DNA from: Halieaceae bacterium
GTDB lineage: Bacteria; Pseudomonadota; Gammaproteobacteria; Pseudomonadales; Halieaceae
Assembly: GCA_024640505.1 (NCBI GenBank)
Contig: JAHEEV010000002.1
Span: 1 to 64,000, forward strand
Reading direction: 5' to 3'
DNA: 64,000 nt
In this document: one piece after another, positions 45,281 to 54,702 of the stretch
Numbering within the stretch: the first letter of the stretch is position 1
How the letters are laid out: every line of letters starts with the position of its first letter
Translations under genes and position numbers: made by a program
The notes under the pieces: generated by a model
Told to the model about the DNA's origin: nothing
Seen by the model: only the letters and a program-made list of their open reading frames with translations
Database searches by the model: none

Positions 45281-46258
45281 ATGTTTGCCTACATCGTAAG
45301 ACGCATGCTTTACGCGATTCCGATTTTGATCGGCGTCAATCTGCTGACCTTTACCCTGTTTTTTGTGGTGAATTCCCCCGATGACATGGCGGTTTCCCAA
45401 CTCGGGGAAAAATATGTAACACCGGAGGCCATCGCCACCTGGAAGAAGAAAAACGGCTACGACAAGCCGCTGTTCGTCAATGCCGGGGCAGAGGGCTCCG
45501 AGGTACTCACGGATACCATTTTCTTTTCCAAATCGCTGAAGCTGTTTGCCTTTGACTTCGGTCGCTCGGAGAGCGGTCGCGATATCACAACCGATGTGGC
45601 CACCCGCATGTGGCCGAGCCTGGCGGTGGCCCTGCCCAATTTTGCCATCGGTATCTGGGTGAATATCTGCGTCGCCCTCATGGTGGTGATGTTCCACGCC
45701 ACCCGCCTGGATCGCTGGGCGGTGTTCGTCTTCGTGTCCCTCATGTCCATTTCCTACCTGTTCTATATCATCGGCGGGCAGTTCCTGGTCGCCAAGACCT
45801 GGAAACTGGTGCCTATCTCAGGGTTCAACATCGAGGCCCAGCCCTGGAAATTCCTGATCCTGCCGGTGCTGGTGGGTGTGGTGGCCGGCATCGGTTCGGG
45901 GGCCCGCTGGTACCGCACACTGTTTCTGGAGGAGGCCAACCAGGACTACGTACGCACGGCCCGGGCCAAGGGGGCCAGTGAGATCAGCATCCTGTTCAAA
46001 CACATTCTGCCCAATGCCCTGATCCCGATCCTGACCGGCGTCGTGGTGCTGATACCCTCGCTGTTCATGGGCAGCCTGCTGATCGAATCCTTCTTCGGCA
46101 TACCGGGGCTGGGCAGCTATATGCTGGACGCGATCAAGTCCCAGGACTTTGCCATCGTGCGCAGCATGGTCTTCATCGGCTCCATCCTGTACATCATCGG
46201 CCTGATACTGACCGATATCTCCTATACCTGGGCAGATCCCAGGGTAAGGCTGAATTGA
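45281..46258 (+). CDS. ABC transporter permease, DppB type
   Basis: Inner-membrane permease of 325 residues with about six helices. The opening AYIVRRMLYAIPILIGVNLL is typical, and the EAA loop is YVRTARAKGASEISILFKH. A periplasmic loop (about residues 30-95) follows helix 1. Its stop overlaps the ATG of the second permease by one base (TGATG). It should pair with the second permease and the fused ATPase to form the importer fed by the anchored binding protein. Confidence 0.93.
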   Translation: MFAYIVRRMLYAIPILIGVNLLTFTLFFVVNSPDDMAVSQLGEKYVTPEAIATWKKKNGYDKPLFVNAGAEGSEVLTDTIFFSKSLKLFAFDFGRSESGRDITTDVATRMWPSLAVALPNFAIGIWVNICVALMVVMFHATRLDRWAVFVFVSLMSISYLFYIIGGQFLVAKTWKLVPISGFNIEAQPWKFLILPVLVGVVAGIGSGARWYRTLFLEEANQDYVRTARAKGASEISILFKHILPNALIPILTGVVVLIPSLFMGSLLIESFFGIPGLGSYMLDAIKSQDFAIVRSMVFIGSILYIIGLILTDISYTWADPRVRLN

Positions 46259-47628
46259 TGAAACCCATCCTGCTCTGGTCCGATGCGCTCATCTTCCTGC
46301 TGGTGATCGCGCTCTGCCTGTTCTTTTATCGGCTGCGCCGGGACCCCCAGACACGGGAACGCTGGGGCGAGGTGTTCTCCTCCCGCCTGGGCATGGTGAC
46401 CTTCACGGTGATCCTGGTCTATGTGGGTGTCGCGCTGCTGGACTCCCTGCACTTTCGCCGTGCCCTGGAGGCCCCGGAGGGGCTGGAGACCGAGGAGATT
46501 TTCTACGACAACAAGGTCACGAGCGTGCTGGACGTGATGTTGCTGGGTATGGGTGACCGTTTCGAGCGCACCTACTCCGCGCCCTTCGCCCTGAAGTCCT
46601 TCGAGAAGAAGAATATGAAGGATGAACAGGGCAATGCAATCCGTGACTTTCCGCCACTGGAGCATGCGGGCCGGCACCTGGAAGATCCCGCGGAGCGCTG
46701 GCCGGACGTGGCGGCCCGCTCGCTGACCGCCCTGCTCTGGGGTGTGCTGGCCGCAGCGGTGATCATCGGCCTGCAGTGGCTGGCGCTGCGCAGGAGCACC
46801 AATCCCTGGTATGCCTCCTGGGGCGTGCAGGCGGTGGTGATCTGCTTGTTCGTCTGGATGGTCAACATCAGCCGCTACTACCACATTCTGGGCACCGACC
46901 TGGGCGGCACGGATGTCATGTACCAGAGCCTCAAGGGAGTGCGCACAGGCGTGCTGCTGGGCACCCTGTCGACCCTGATCATGCTGCCCATCGCCGTGAC
47001 GCTGGGTGTGATGGCGGGCTATTTCAAGGGTTGGGTGGATGACGTGGTGCAATACCTCTACACCACCCTCAGCTCCATTCCCGGGATCCTGTTGATCGCC
47101 GCTTCTGTGCTGTTGTTCCAGGTGTATATTGACCTCAATCCGGACTTCTTCTCTATTGGCATGGAAAAGGCCGATGCCCGTTTCATCGCCCTGTGCTTCA
47201 TCCTCGGTGTCACCAGCTGGTCTACCCTGTGCCGCCTGATACGGGCAGAGACACTCAAGATCAGCCAGCTGGGTTACGTCCAGGCCGCCCACGCTTTCGG
47301 GGTCAGCCACAGCCGTATCCTCGGGCGGCACGTTCTGCCCAACGTGGTGCACATCATCCTGATCACCTTCGTGCTCGACTTCAGCGCCCTGGTGCTGGCA
47401 GAGGCGGTGCTCTCTTACATCGGCGTCGGCATCGATCCCTCCATGGGCAGCTGGGGCAACATGATCAACGGCGCGCGTTCGGAGCTGTCGCGGGAGCCGA
47501 CCGTTTGGTGGACGCTGACCGGCGCCTTTTTCTTCATGTTCGCGCTGGTTCTGGCGGCCAACCTGTTTTCCGACCTGGTGCGGGATGCGTTCGATCCCCG
47601 TACCAGCATGCGGAGGTCTGAGGCATGA
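46258..47628 (+). CDS. ABC transporter permease, DppC type with extended N-terminus
   Basis: Permease of 456 residues, some 150 longer than ordinary DppC proteins. The extra N-terminal part adds hydrophobic helices (SDALIFLLVIALCLFFY, MVTFTVILVYVGVALL) and a hydrophilic segment rich in acidic and basic residues (about 62-150). The rest has the standard permease core with the EAA loop YVQAAHAFGVSHSRILGRH and the VLSYIGVGIDPSMGSWG end. The start is the ATG at 46258 overlapping the upstream stop. The 3' end overlaps the ATPase by four bases (ATGA). Confidence 0.9.
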   Translation: MKPILLWSDALIFLLVIALCLFFYRLRRDPQTRERWGEVFSSRLGMVTFTVILVYVGVALLDSLHFRRALEAPEGLETEEIFYDNKVTSVLDVMLLGMGDRFERTYSAPFALKSFEKKNMKDEQGNAIRDFPPLEHAGRHLEDPAERWPDVAARSLTALLWGVLAAAVIIGLQWLALRRSTNPWYASWGVQAVVICLFVWMVNISRYYHILGTDLGGTDVMYQSLKGVRTGVLLGTLSTLIMLPIAVTLGVMAGYFKGWVDDVVQYLYTTLSSIPGILLIAASVLLFQVYIDLNPDFFSIGMEKADARFIALCFILGVTSWSTLCRLIRAETLKISQLGYVQAAHAFGVSHSRILGRHVLPNVVHIILITFVLDFSALVLAEAVLSYIGVGIDPSMGSWGNMINGARSELSREPTVWWTLTGAFFFMFALVLAANLFSDLVRDAFDPRTSMRRSEA

Positions 47629-49232
47629 GTGCTTCCGTTGAGATTCGGATGCGGGTCAAGGACCTGCGGGTCGAACTCGCGGAGAACGGCGAGGAGATTC
47701 TCAAGGGCGTCAGTTTCGAATTGCAGGCCGGCAAGATCTTTGCCCTGGTGGGCGAATCCGGCAGCGGCAAGTCAGTGACTTCCCTGGCGGCCATGCGCTT
47801 GCTGCCCGAGGCCCTGGTCATCACCGGCGGCGCGGTGCATGTAGGCAAGCAGGACCTGTTCGACCTGTCCGAATCGCGCATGCAGACGGTGCGGGGACGC
47901 CGGGTGGCGATGATCTTCCAGAACGCCATGACCGCCCTCAACCCGGTTCAGACGGTGGGTCAGCAGGTTGCGGAAACCCTGGAGTTGCACACCACGCTGA
48001 AGGGCAAGACGATACGGCAGCGGGTAGTGCAATTATTTGCAGAGGTGGGTATTCCCGATCCGGAGAGCCGATTCGAATTCTATCCGCACCAGCTGTCGGG
48101 GGGCCAGCAACAGCGGGTCATGATCGCCATGGCACTGGCCTGCGAGCCCGATGTGTTGATCGCCGACGAGCCCACGACGGCCCTGGATGTCACTATCCAG
48201 GAGCAGGTGCTGGATCTGATTCGCGAGCTGACGCAATCCCGCGAACTGGCGGTGCTGTTGATCACCCACGACATGGGGGTGGTGCGCAATACCGCCGATG
48301 AGGTCGCCGTAATGTATCGCGGTGAAATCATCGAGAAAGCGCCAGTGGACGAATTCTTCCACAACCCGAAAGAGGCCTATAGCCGCCGGCTTATCGACGC
48401 GCTCCCCGACCTGACCCGGTTCCAGAGCGTGGCGGTGGAACAGCCCCTGTTGCAACTGGACGACGTCAAGGTCCACTTTCCTATTCGCAAGGGGGTATTG
48501 CAGCGGGTCGTGGATTACACCCGGGCAGTGGATGGTGTATCCCTGTCGATCGGCCGGGGCGAGACCTATGCCCTGGTAGGAGAATCCGGCAGCGGCAAGT
48601 CGACCCTGGGCAGGGCCATCCTCAACCTGGAAGAGATTGCCGGTGGAGAGATTTCCTTCAAGGGCAAGCCCATCGGCTCCCTGTCCCGGAGGGCAATGCT
48701 GCCCTACCGGAAAGAGATCCAGGTGATCTTCCAGAATCCCTACTCCTCGATGAATCCGCGCATGTCCGTGGGAGAGATCATTGCCGAGGGCATGATCAGT
48801 CTCGGCCTGGGGTTGACGGCCGGGGAGCGGGAAGAGCGGATCGGCCAGCTGCTGGAACGCGTGCAGCTGCCGCGGGAATACAGCCAGCGCTACCCCCACG
48901 AATTCTCCGGGGGCCAGCTGCAGCGTATCGCGATCGCCCGGGCCCTGGCGGTCGAGCCCGAACTGATCATCTGTGACGAGCCCACCAGTGCCCTGGACGT
49001 TTCCATCCGGGCAGAGGTGCTGGAGCTGTTACAGGAGCTGCAGCGCGAGTTCGGGGTCTCGTACCTGTTTATCACCCACGACCTGTCCATTGTGCCCAGT
49101 CTTGCCCATCATGTGGGTGTCATGCAGCTGGGCAAACTGGTGGAGCAGGGCAGTGCCGAGCAGATCCTCACGGCACCGAAACACCCTTACACCCAGGCAC
49201 TCCTGAATTCGGTTCCCCGGATAGATCCCTGA
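47625..49232 (+). CDS. ABC transporter ATP-binding protein, fused double nucleotide-binding domain
   Basis: ATPase of 535 residues joining DppD- and DppF-like domains in one chain. Both Walker A motifs read GESGSGKS. The signature motifs LSGGQQQR and FSGGQLQR and both Walker B/DEPT segments (LIADEPTTALD, IICDEPTSALD) are intact. The linker lies at about residues 260-280. Energises the operon's two permeases. ATGA overlap with the upstream permease; 71 bp before the flavin dehydrogenase gene, so the last two genes might be cotranscribed. Confidence 0.94.
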   Translation: MSASVEIRMRVKDLRVELAENGEEILKGVSFELQAGKIFALVGESGSGKSVTSLAAMRLLPEALVITGGAVHVGKQDLFDLSESRMQTVRGRRVAMIFQNAMTALNPVQTVGQQVAETLELHTTLKGKTIRQRVVQLFAEVGIPDPESRFEFYPHQLSGGQQQRVMIAMALACEPDVLIADEPTTALDVTIQEQVLDLIRELTQSRELAVLLITHDMGVVRNTADEVAVMYRGEIIEKAPVDEFFHNPKEAYSRRLIDALPDLTRFQSVAVEQPLLQLDDVKVHFPIRKGVLQRVVDYTRAVDGVSLSIGRGETYALVGESGSGKSTLGRAILNLEEIAGGEISFKGKPIGSLSRRAMLPYRKEIQVIFQNPYSSMNPRMSVGEIIAEGMISLGLGLTAGEREERIGQLLERVQLPREYSQRYPHEFSGGQLQRIAIARALAVEPELIICDEPTSALDVSIRAEVLELLQELQREFGVSYLFITHDLSIVPSLAHHVGVMQLGKLVEQGSAEQILTAPKHPYTQALLNSVPRIDP

Positions 49233-49303
49233 TAGATGATCGACCGCGGTTGATCTATGCTGTAGACAGTCACCCGCCGGATCTGGATTTACAAGGAGTG
49301 CCC

Positions 49304-50677
49304 GTGTCGGACCCCAAAACCGATGTCGTCGAGAAATTGCGTGAACTGCTGGGTGAGCGCGGCGTGCGCATTGAACCCGATGATTTCCTGCCCGACGTGA
49401 TTGTCAAACCCGAGAGTACCGAACAGGTCTCCGGCATCCTGAAAATATGCTGCGCTGCGGGCCAGTCGCTGGTGCCCATCGGCGGCAAGTCCGGGCTGGC
49501 CAACGGGCATTTTCAGACCGACGGGGAAATCGGCCTTTCGCTGGAACGCATGAGCGCTATCGAGGAGATCGATACCGAGAATCGCACCATGACGGTCCAG
49601 GCCGGCTGCATTCTGCAGGTCGCCCACGAGGCAGCCGAGGAGCAGGGGCTGCTCCTGCCGCTGGACCTGGGCGCCCGGGGCAGTGCGACCGTAGGGGGCA
49701 ATGTGGCAACCAATGCCGGCGGCAACATGGTCATCCGATACGGCATGGTGCGCGATATGGTGCTTGGCCTGGAGGTGGTGCTGGCCGATGGCACGGTGGT
49801 GTCCAACCTCAACAAGATGATGAAGAACAATACCGGGTACGACCTGAAGCAGTGGTTTATCGGTGCAGAGGGCACACTCGGTGTCATCACCCGCGTGGTG
49901 TTTCGACTGCGGCCCCTGCCGCGCAGCCAGAATACCGCTCTGCTGGCGGTGGACGATTTCCAGTCAGTGAGCAGGCTGCTGCGCTGGCTGGACAGCCACA
50001 CCGCCGGAACGCTCTCCGCATTCGAGGTTATGTGGCCGGAGTTCTACGATTTTGTCACGCGCGAGGGGGGCAACCACCGGGCGCCGCTGCCGCGTGGCAG
50101 CGCGTACTACGTGCTGGTGGAGACCAAGGGCTCTCACCCCGAGTCCGATGCCGAGAGTTTCGAAGCGGTGCTGGGCGAGGCGATGGAGCAGGGCATGGTG
50201 TCTGACGCCGTGCTGACCCGGTCCGAGTCGGAGCGCAATGAGTTGTGGGAGATCCGTGACGACGTACTGGATTTCTTCAACCTGGGCCCGTTCATCCCTT
50301 TCGACATCAGCGTTACCGTCGACCAGATGGAGGGGTTCATCCAGGACGTGCGCTCCGGGGCGGACACACTGGACGATCCCATCTGTATTTTCTTCGGTCA
50401 CCTCGGGGACTGTAATCTGCACGTCCTGCTGGGTAATCGCGATCCGCAGGCCTTTGACCCCGCCCGGATCGAACGTATCCTCTACGAGGCGGTAGAGCGA
50501 CACCGGGGATCGGTGTCCGCGGAGCACGGTGTCGGCCTGGCCAAGCGCGAACAATTGCACCGCAGCCGCAGTCCGGAAGAGTTGCGGCTGATGATGTCGC
50601 TGAAGAAGATGCTGGACCCCAAGAACATCCTCAACCCGAACAAGATTTTCGCGGCGGAGAAGATTGCTGCCCTGTGA
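49304..50677 (+). CDS. FAD-binding 2-hydroxyacid dehydrogenase (GlcD/D-lactate/D-2-hydroxyglutarate type)
   Basis: VAO-family flavoprotein of 457 residues. The FAD-binding part has IGGKSGLANGH, the GARGSATVGGNVATNAGG block and IGAEGTLGVIT. The C-terminal FAD-oxidase C domain has GHLGDCNLHV and the SAEHGVGLAK motif with metal-site residues. It oxidises a D-2-hydroxyacid to the 2-oxoacid. The start is the GTG at 49304, five bases after AAGGAG; the frame stays open 54 bases upstream but without a site. Next, 34 bp downstream, is a ThDP enzyme that could use a 2-oxoacid, so a two-step pathway is plausible. Confidence 0.9.
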   Translation: MSDPKTDVVEKLRELLGERGVRIEPDDFLPDVIVKPESTEQVSGILKICCAAGQSLVPIGGKSGLANGHFQTDGEIGLSLERMSAIEEIDTENRTMTVQAGCILQVAHEAAEEQGLLLPLDLGARGSATVGGNVATNAGGNMVIRYGMVRDMVLGLEVVLADGTVVSNLNKMMKNNTGYDLKQWFIGAEGTLGVITRVVFRLRPLPRSQNTALLAVDDFQSVSRLLRWLDSHTAGTLSAFEVMWPEFYDFVTREGGNHRAPLPRGSAYYVLVETKGSHPESDAESFEAVLGEAMEQGMVSDAVLTRSESERNELWEIRDDVLDFFNLGPFIPFDISVTVDQMEGFIQDVRSGADTLDDPICIFFGHLGDCNLHVLLGNRDPQAFDPARIERILYEAVERHRGSVSAEHGVGLAKREQLHRSRSPEELRLMMSLKKMLDPKNILNPNKIFAAEKIAAL

Positions 50678-50711
50678 ATTCAAGCCACTGAAAACAATGG
50701 AGTAGAACCCC

Positions 50712-52274
50712 ATGAATGGTGCCGAGAGCCTGCTCACCACCCTGACCAACAATGGTATCGATGTGTGTTTCACCAACCCGGGAACCTCGGAGATGCATTT
50801 CGTGGCCGCACTGGATGAGGTGCAGGGCATGCGCTGCGTATTGTGCCTGTTCGAAGGCGTTCTCAGCGGTGCTGCAGACGGCTACGCACGCATGGCGCGC
50901 AAACCGGCTTCCACCCTGCTGCACCTGGGTCCGGGCCTGGGCAATGCCCTGGCCAATGTGCACAACGCGAAAAAGGGCCATGTCCCCATGGTAAACGTCG
51001 TGGGCGACCACGCCACCTATCACCTGCAGTACGACGCGCCTCTGACCTCTGACATCGAGGGCATCGCCGGCCCTGTATCAGACTGGGTATATACCTCCAA
51101 GGCTGCTGACGATATTGCACGGGATGCCGCCGAGGCGGTGCGCCAGGCCGGCCTGGGCCGGATCGCCACGCTGATGCTGCCGGCTGATGTCTCCTGGGGC
51201 GATAACAGCAATGGCGCCGAGGGGCCGGTAACTGTAGCGCCTGCAGACCGCGTTCCCGAGTCGCGTATCGAGGAGGCGGTCGCTAAACTGCAGTCCGGTG
51301 CCAACTGCATGATCATGATCGGCGGGCGGGAGGTCGACGCGCAGCGAGGCCTGATGCTGAGCCGGATCGGCAAGGCCACCGGCGCCCGGATTACCACCGA
51401 CACCTTTCCTACCCGGGTTGCGCGGGGTGCAGGCACGGCGGTCATCGACCGCCTGCCCTACCTCGCGGAGATGGCTATCGAAACCCTCAAAGACGTGCAG
51501 CACCTGGTATTGATTGGCGCCAAGGCGCCGGTCTCTTTCTTTGCCTATCCCAACGTGCCCAGTGTGATCGCGCCAGAGGGCTGTGAGCAGTTTGTGGTGG
51601 CCTCACCCGAGGAGGATATCGACCAGGTGCTGGAGGCGCTGCTGGAACGTCTGGGCGCCATCGACGTCGAGCCCGACGTGCACGCATTGGAAATTCCCGA
51701 CGCACCCACGGGGGCGCTGGATGCCAACAGCGTCGCCCTGTCGATAGCGCATTACCTGCCGGAAAACGCGGTGGTGGTGGATGAGGCGATTACCACCGGC
51801 CTGGCGATCTTTCCCCTCACCACGAAATCGCAGCCCCACGACTGGCTGAACCAGACTGGCGGCAGTATCGGTTGGGGCCTGCCCGCCGCCGTGGGGGCAG
51901 CCATTGCCTGTCCCGATCGCAAGGTGGTCTGCCTCGAGGGCGATGGCAGTGCCATGTACACCATCCAGGCCCTGTGGACCATGGCCAGGGAGCATCTCGA
52001 TGTGACCGTGGTGATTTTCAATAACCGCAAATACAGTATTCTCGAACTGGAATTCGCCCGCACAGGCGCCCGGGGTGGCAAGCCCGGGCCCAACGCCGGC
52101 AGTGTCCTGGACATCGGCACACCGGATATGGATTTTGTGGCGATGGCAGAGGGAATGGGAGTGCCCGCCTCCCGGGCCACGACTGCCGAGGAGTTCAATG
52201 CACAACTCGAGGAAGCGCTGGCCAGCCCCGGGCCAAGGCTGATTGACGCGGTCGTGCCCACGCTGCTCAGCTGA
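50712..52274 (+). CDS. Thiamine-diphosphate-dependent enzyme, acetolactate synthase/benzoylformate decarboxylase family
   Basis: ThDP enzyme of 520 residues. The N-terminal catalytic glutamate is in CLFEGVLSGAADGYAR (E48). The C-terminal ThDP motif GDGSAMYTIQALWT extends to NN in IFNNRKYSILELE. It is shorter than biosynthetic acetolactate synthase (about 560-590) and has no regulatory subunit next door. It probably decarboxylates or ligates a 2-oxoacid produced by the upstream flavin dehydrogenase; this is inference. The gene is about 60 bp from the convergent ferritin gene. Confidence 0.87.
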   Translation: MNGAESLLTTLTNNGIDVCFTNPGTSEMHFVAALDEVQGMRCVLCLFEGVLSGAADGYARMARKPASTLLHLGPGLGNALANVHNAKKGHVPMVNVVGDHATYHLQYDAPLTSDIEGIAGPVSDWVYTSKAADDIARDAAEAVRQAGLGRIATLMLPADVSWGDNSNGAEGPVTVAPADRVPESRIEEAVAKLQSGANCMIMIGGREVDAQRGLMLSRIGKATGARITTDTFPTRVARGAGTAVIDRLPYLAEMAIETLKDVQHLVLIGAKAPVSFFAYPNVPSVIAPEGCEQFVVASPEEDIDQVLEALLERLGAIDVEPDVHALEIPDAPTGALDANSVALSIAHYLPENAVVVDEAITTGLAIFPLTTKSQPHDWLNQTGGSIGWGLPAAVGAAIACPDRKVVCLEGDGSAMYTIQALWTMAREHLDVTVVIFNNRKYSILELEFARTGARGGKPGPNAGSVLDIGTPDMDFVAMAEGMGVPASRATTAEEFNAQLEEALASPGPRLIDAVVPTLLS

Positions 52275-52336
52275 TCATCCCGCGGGGTGGGGCACTGGCG
52301 CGCGCCGGTGCAGGCGGCAGCTGGCCGCAGCGGGAA

Positions 52337-52843
52337 TCAGGCCGTGGCTGCAGGCGCAGCGCGGCTTCCGAGTTCGTTGTCCACCATCAGCAGGCCATAG
52401 CCGTCGCTCTTTACCAGCTTGAGCTTGGAAATGATCTCACCCACGGACGCCTCTTCCTCGACCTGCTCGTTCACGAACCATTGCAGCAGGTTATAGGTGG
52501 CGTGATCTTTTTCCCGCAGCGCCAGGTCACTTAGAACGTTCAGTCGCGCCGTCATCTGCTGCTCGTGATCCCGCGATGCGATGAACACCTCCAGTACGCT
52601 GCCGAATTCGCTGGGGGGCTGGGGGATCTCCTTGAGAATGACATGCACGCCCTGTTCGATCAGGTAGTTGTAGATCTTGGTGGCATGCAGGATCTCTTCT
52701 TCATATTGCAGTTTCAGCCAGCGGGCGGCGCCGTTGAACTCGATATTACTGCAGTAGGCCGACATGGCCAGGTAAAGGTAGGCGGAATGGAACTCGTGAT
52801 TGAGCTGGTTGAAGAGTTCCTTTTCCATGGAATCAGAAATCAT
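52337..52843 (-). CDS. ftnA: Ferritin
   Basis: Non-heme ferritin of 168 residues, storing iron in a 24-mer shell. The helical bundle carries the ferroxidase residues in NHEFHSAYLYLAMSAY and YEEEILHATKIYNYLIEQ, and later the QWFVNEQVEEEAS segment. A short Ala-rich tail follows. A GGAG site precedes the ATG and a -10 hexamer lies about 30 bp upstream. Regulation by Fur or by iron is likely but I see no Fur box. Confidence 0.94.
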   Translation of the reverse strand: MISDSMEKELFNQLNHEFHSAYLYLAMSAYCSNIEFNGAARWLKLQYEEEILHATKIYNYLIEQGVHVILKEIPQPPSEFGSVLEVFIASRDHEQQMTARLNVLSDLALREKDHATYNLLQWFVNEQVEEEASVGEIISKLKLVKSDGYGLLMVDNELGSRAAPAATA

Positions 52844-52873
52844 GGTTTCTCCTCGGTGCGATGTTCAGTCGCC

Positions 52874-52879
52874 ATTATA
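52874..52879 (-). promoter_or_regulatory. -10 element TATAAT of the ferritin promoter
   Basis: On the minus strand the context is TGACGTATAATGGCG. The hexamer lies 31 bp before the ferritin ATG and overlaps the stop of the acyltransferase gene. No clear -35 is seen. The same TGACGTATAAT string occurs upstream of the dus gene. Confidence 0.4.
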
Positions 52880-53543
52880 CGTCACTTTGCGACGCCGATT
52901 CCTCGCGCAAGCGTACCGGGCCAAAATTCTTAGGGAATTTACCGCTCATGGGTGCATAGAAATCGCGGAACTGCTGCATGTCCTCCCGTGGTCTGCCGGT
53001 GGGAATCAGTGCGGGTCCGAAACCGCCGCGCCGGGCACCGTAGTCCAGGTAAGACGGTACGACCGGAACGCCTGCAGCGAGGGCGATGTGATAGAAACCC
53101 GACTTCCAGTACTCGGCCCGCGCCCGGGTGCCCTCGGCCGGCACCACCAGAATCAGGTTGCGGTCGGCAGCGAAGGCCTCCGTCATGGCCGATACGGTAT
53201 TCTGGTTCTTGTGACGCTTGACGGGGATACCGCCAAGCGCCCGCATGATCCACCCCAGGGGCGGGGTGAACAGGGCGTGTTTCCCCATCCAGGAGATGCG
53301 CAGGTCGTAAAGCGTGGCGAAGGCCAGCATGTAGGGAAAATCCCAGTTGGATGTGTGGGGTGCGGCAATGAGGACAAAGCTCTTGTGTTGCGGTCGCTCG
53401 CCCTCGATTTTCCACCCACCCATCCTTAGAAAGCTGCGGGCGAGCCATTTTCTGAAGGTTCTGATAGGCGGGAATCCCGGTGAGTTTGGAGGACGGGTGC
53501 GGCCCGTGCCGTACCCCAGGGGGAGCATGGTACCCCAAATCAT
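52875..53543 (-). CDS. 1-acyl-sn-glycerol-3-phosphate acyltransferase family protein
   Basis: Small acyltransferase of about 222 residues. The HX4D catalytic box is APHTSNWDF and the phosphate-binding block is VVPAEGTRAR. The family (YihG/PlsC-like) adds an acyl chain to lysophospholipids or related acceptors. The start is set at the ATG at 53543, 38 bp after the dus stop; an internal ATG at 53528 is also possible. The frame is open upstream over dus, but that part is not protein-like. It could be cotranscribed with dus. Substrate not determined. Confidence 0.83.
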   Translation of the reverse strand: MIWGTMLPLGYGTGRTRPPNSPGFPPIRTFRKWLARSFLRMGGWKIEGERPQHKSFVLIAAPHTSNWDFPYMLAFATLYDLRISWMGKHALFTPPLGWIMRALGGIPVKRHKNQNTVSAMTEAFAADRNLILVVPAEGTRARAEYWKSGFYHIALAAGVPVVPSYLDYGARRGGFGPALIPTGRPREDMQQFRDFYAPMSGKFPKNFGPVRLREESASQSDV

Positions 53544-53581
53544 GCCGCGCGACCCGCGGTAAGTGTGCCGACGCCTGCGGG

Positions 53582-54559
53582 TCAGGCTGCGGCCCGGCCG
53601 CGTCCTGGGTCGACCTGCGCCCGGTGCAGGCATGCTGCGATATCTGACGGCTCCCGCAGGCGCTTCACCGCCTCGAACAGGGGAGCTGCCTGGGGGTAGT
53701 ATCCGCGCAGGTAGACCAACCATTGCTTGACCGGGTTGCCGGCATGGTGCGCATCGTAACTGACCAGGTTCATCTCGAAGAAACGCACCAGCAGCGGCGG
53801 GATCTCCTGCCAGGACAGGGGTGTCGGCGATTCGCCGCGCGCGGTGGCGACGATCAGGCGCGGCAGGTCCGGCCGGCACAGGGCCCCACGGCCTAGCATC
53901 AGGTCCTCGCAGCCGCTCACCTGCCGGCAGCGCAGGGCGTCATCCGGGCTCCAGATTTCGCCGTTGGCGATCAACGGCAGGCTCGTCAACTGCCGGGCAC
54001 GGGCGAGTTCCTCCCAGTAGGCCGGCGGGCGGTAACCGTGGCGTTTGGTGCGGGCGTGCACGGCCAGCTCGGTTGCGCCGGCTTCGTCGACGGCCCGTAC
54101 GATGTCGGGGAACAGGTCCCTGTCCTCATAACCCAGCCGGGTTTTCACGGTGACCGGCACGTCGGCGGGCACTGCGCGACGCACCGCGGCCGTGATCTCA
54201 TAGACCCGGCGTGGTTCCCGCAGGATAATCGAGCCCCCGTCGGAGCGGTTCACGGTTTTGGCCGGGCACCCGAAATTGAGGTCTACTCCGGGGGCGCCGA
54301 GCTCAGCAGCGCGAGCGGCGTTGTCTGCAACGACGGCCGCCTGTCCTCCGAGGAGCTGTAGATAGACCGGTACACCGGATGCCGTGATACCTCCCCGTTC
54401 CAGCTCGGGGCACAGGCGCCTGAAAACCCGCGGCGGCAGCAGGCGGTCGCTGACCCGCAGGAACTCGGTGACACAGCGGTCGATGCCGCCCAGCGATGTG
54501 AGCAGTTCGCGCATGGTATGGTCGATCACCCCTTCCATGGGGGCGAGAATCAGTCGCAT
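53582..54559 (-). CDS. dusC: tRNA-dihydrouridine synthase (DusC-like)
   Basis: FMN enzyme that reduces uridine to dihydrouridine in tRNA, 325 residues. The FMN-binding LILAPMEGVIDHTMR opening, the catalytic-cysteine segment DLNFGCPAKTVNRSDGG and the HARTKRHGY phosphate-binding block are present. The C-terminal region (FFEMNLVSYDAHHAGNPVKQ) and the two-residue spacings suit DusC (U16 of tRNA) better than DusA or DusB, but the subtype is by eye. The start is the ATG at 54559, five bases after GGAG; a GTG two codons upstream is the alternative. Confidence 0.9.
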   Translation of the reverse strand: MRLILAPMEGVIDHTMRELLTSLGGIDRCVTEFLRVSDRLLPPRVFRRLCPELERGGITASGVPVYLQLLGGQAAVVADNAARAAELGAPGVDLNFGCPAKTVNRSDGGSIILREPRRVYEITAAVRRAVPADVPVTVKTRLGYEDRDLFPDIVRAVDEAGATELAVHARTKRHGYRPPAYWEELARARQLTSLPLIANGEIWSPDDALRCRQVSGCEDLMLGRGALCRPDLPRLIVATARGESPTPLSWQEIPPLLVRFFEMNLVSYDAHHAGNPVKQWLVYLRGYYPQAAPLFEAVKRLREPSDIAACLHRAQVDPGRGRAAA

Positions 54560-54591
54560 GTCCACTCCGGTGAACGTTGTCAGTGACGCGG

Positions 54592-54597
54592 ATTATA
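54592..54597 (-). promoter_or_regulatory. -10 element TATAAT of the dus promoter
   Basis: On the minus strand TGACGTATAAT precedes the dus ATG by 33 bp. It is flanked by TGACG and CGTCA, an inverted repeat around the hexamer. No good -35 is seen. Confidence 0.4.
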
Positions 54598-54702
54598 CGT
54601 CATTAGCAGGGGTGCCATGGCGCCCGGGGCACGTCATGATTTATCATGAGCCCTCCGGGTGTTCGATCGCTCCACTCACCGTCGCGGACCAGAGCATTTG
54701 CC

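Noticed and set aside
54646-54702. Longer start for oadG
   Set aside because: Adds an unusual Ser/Arg-rich leader; the family starts at the ATG at 54703.
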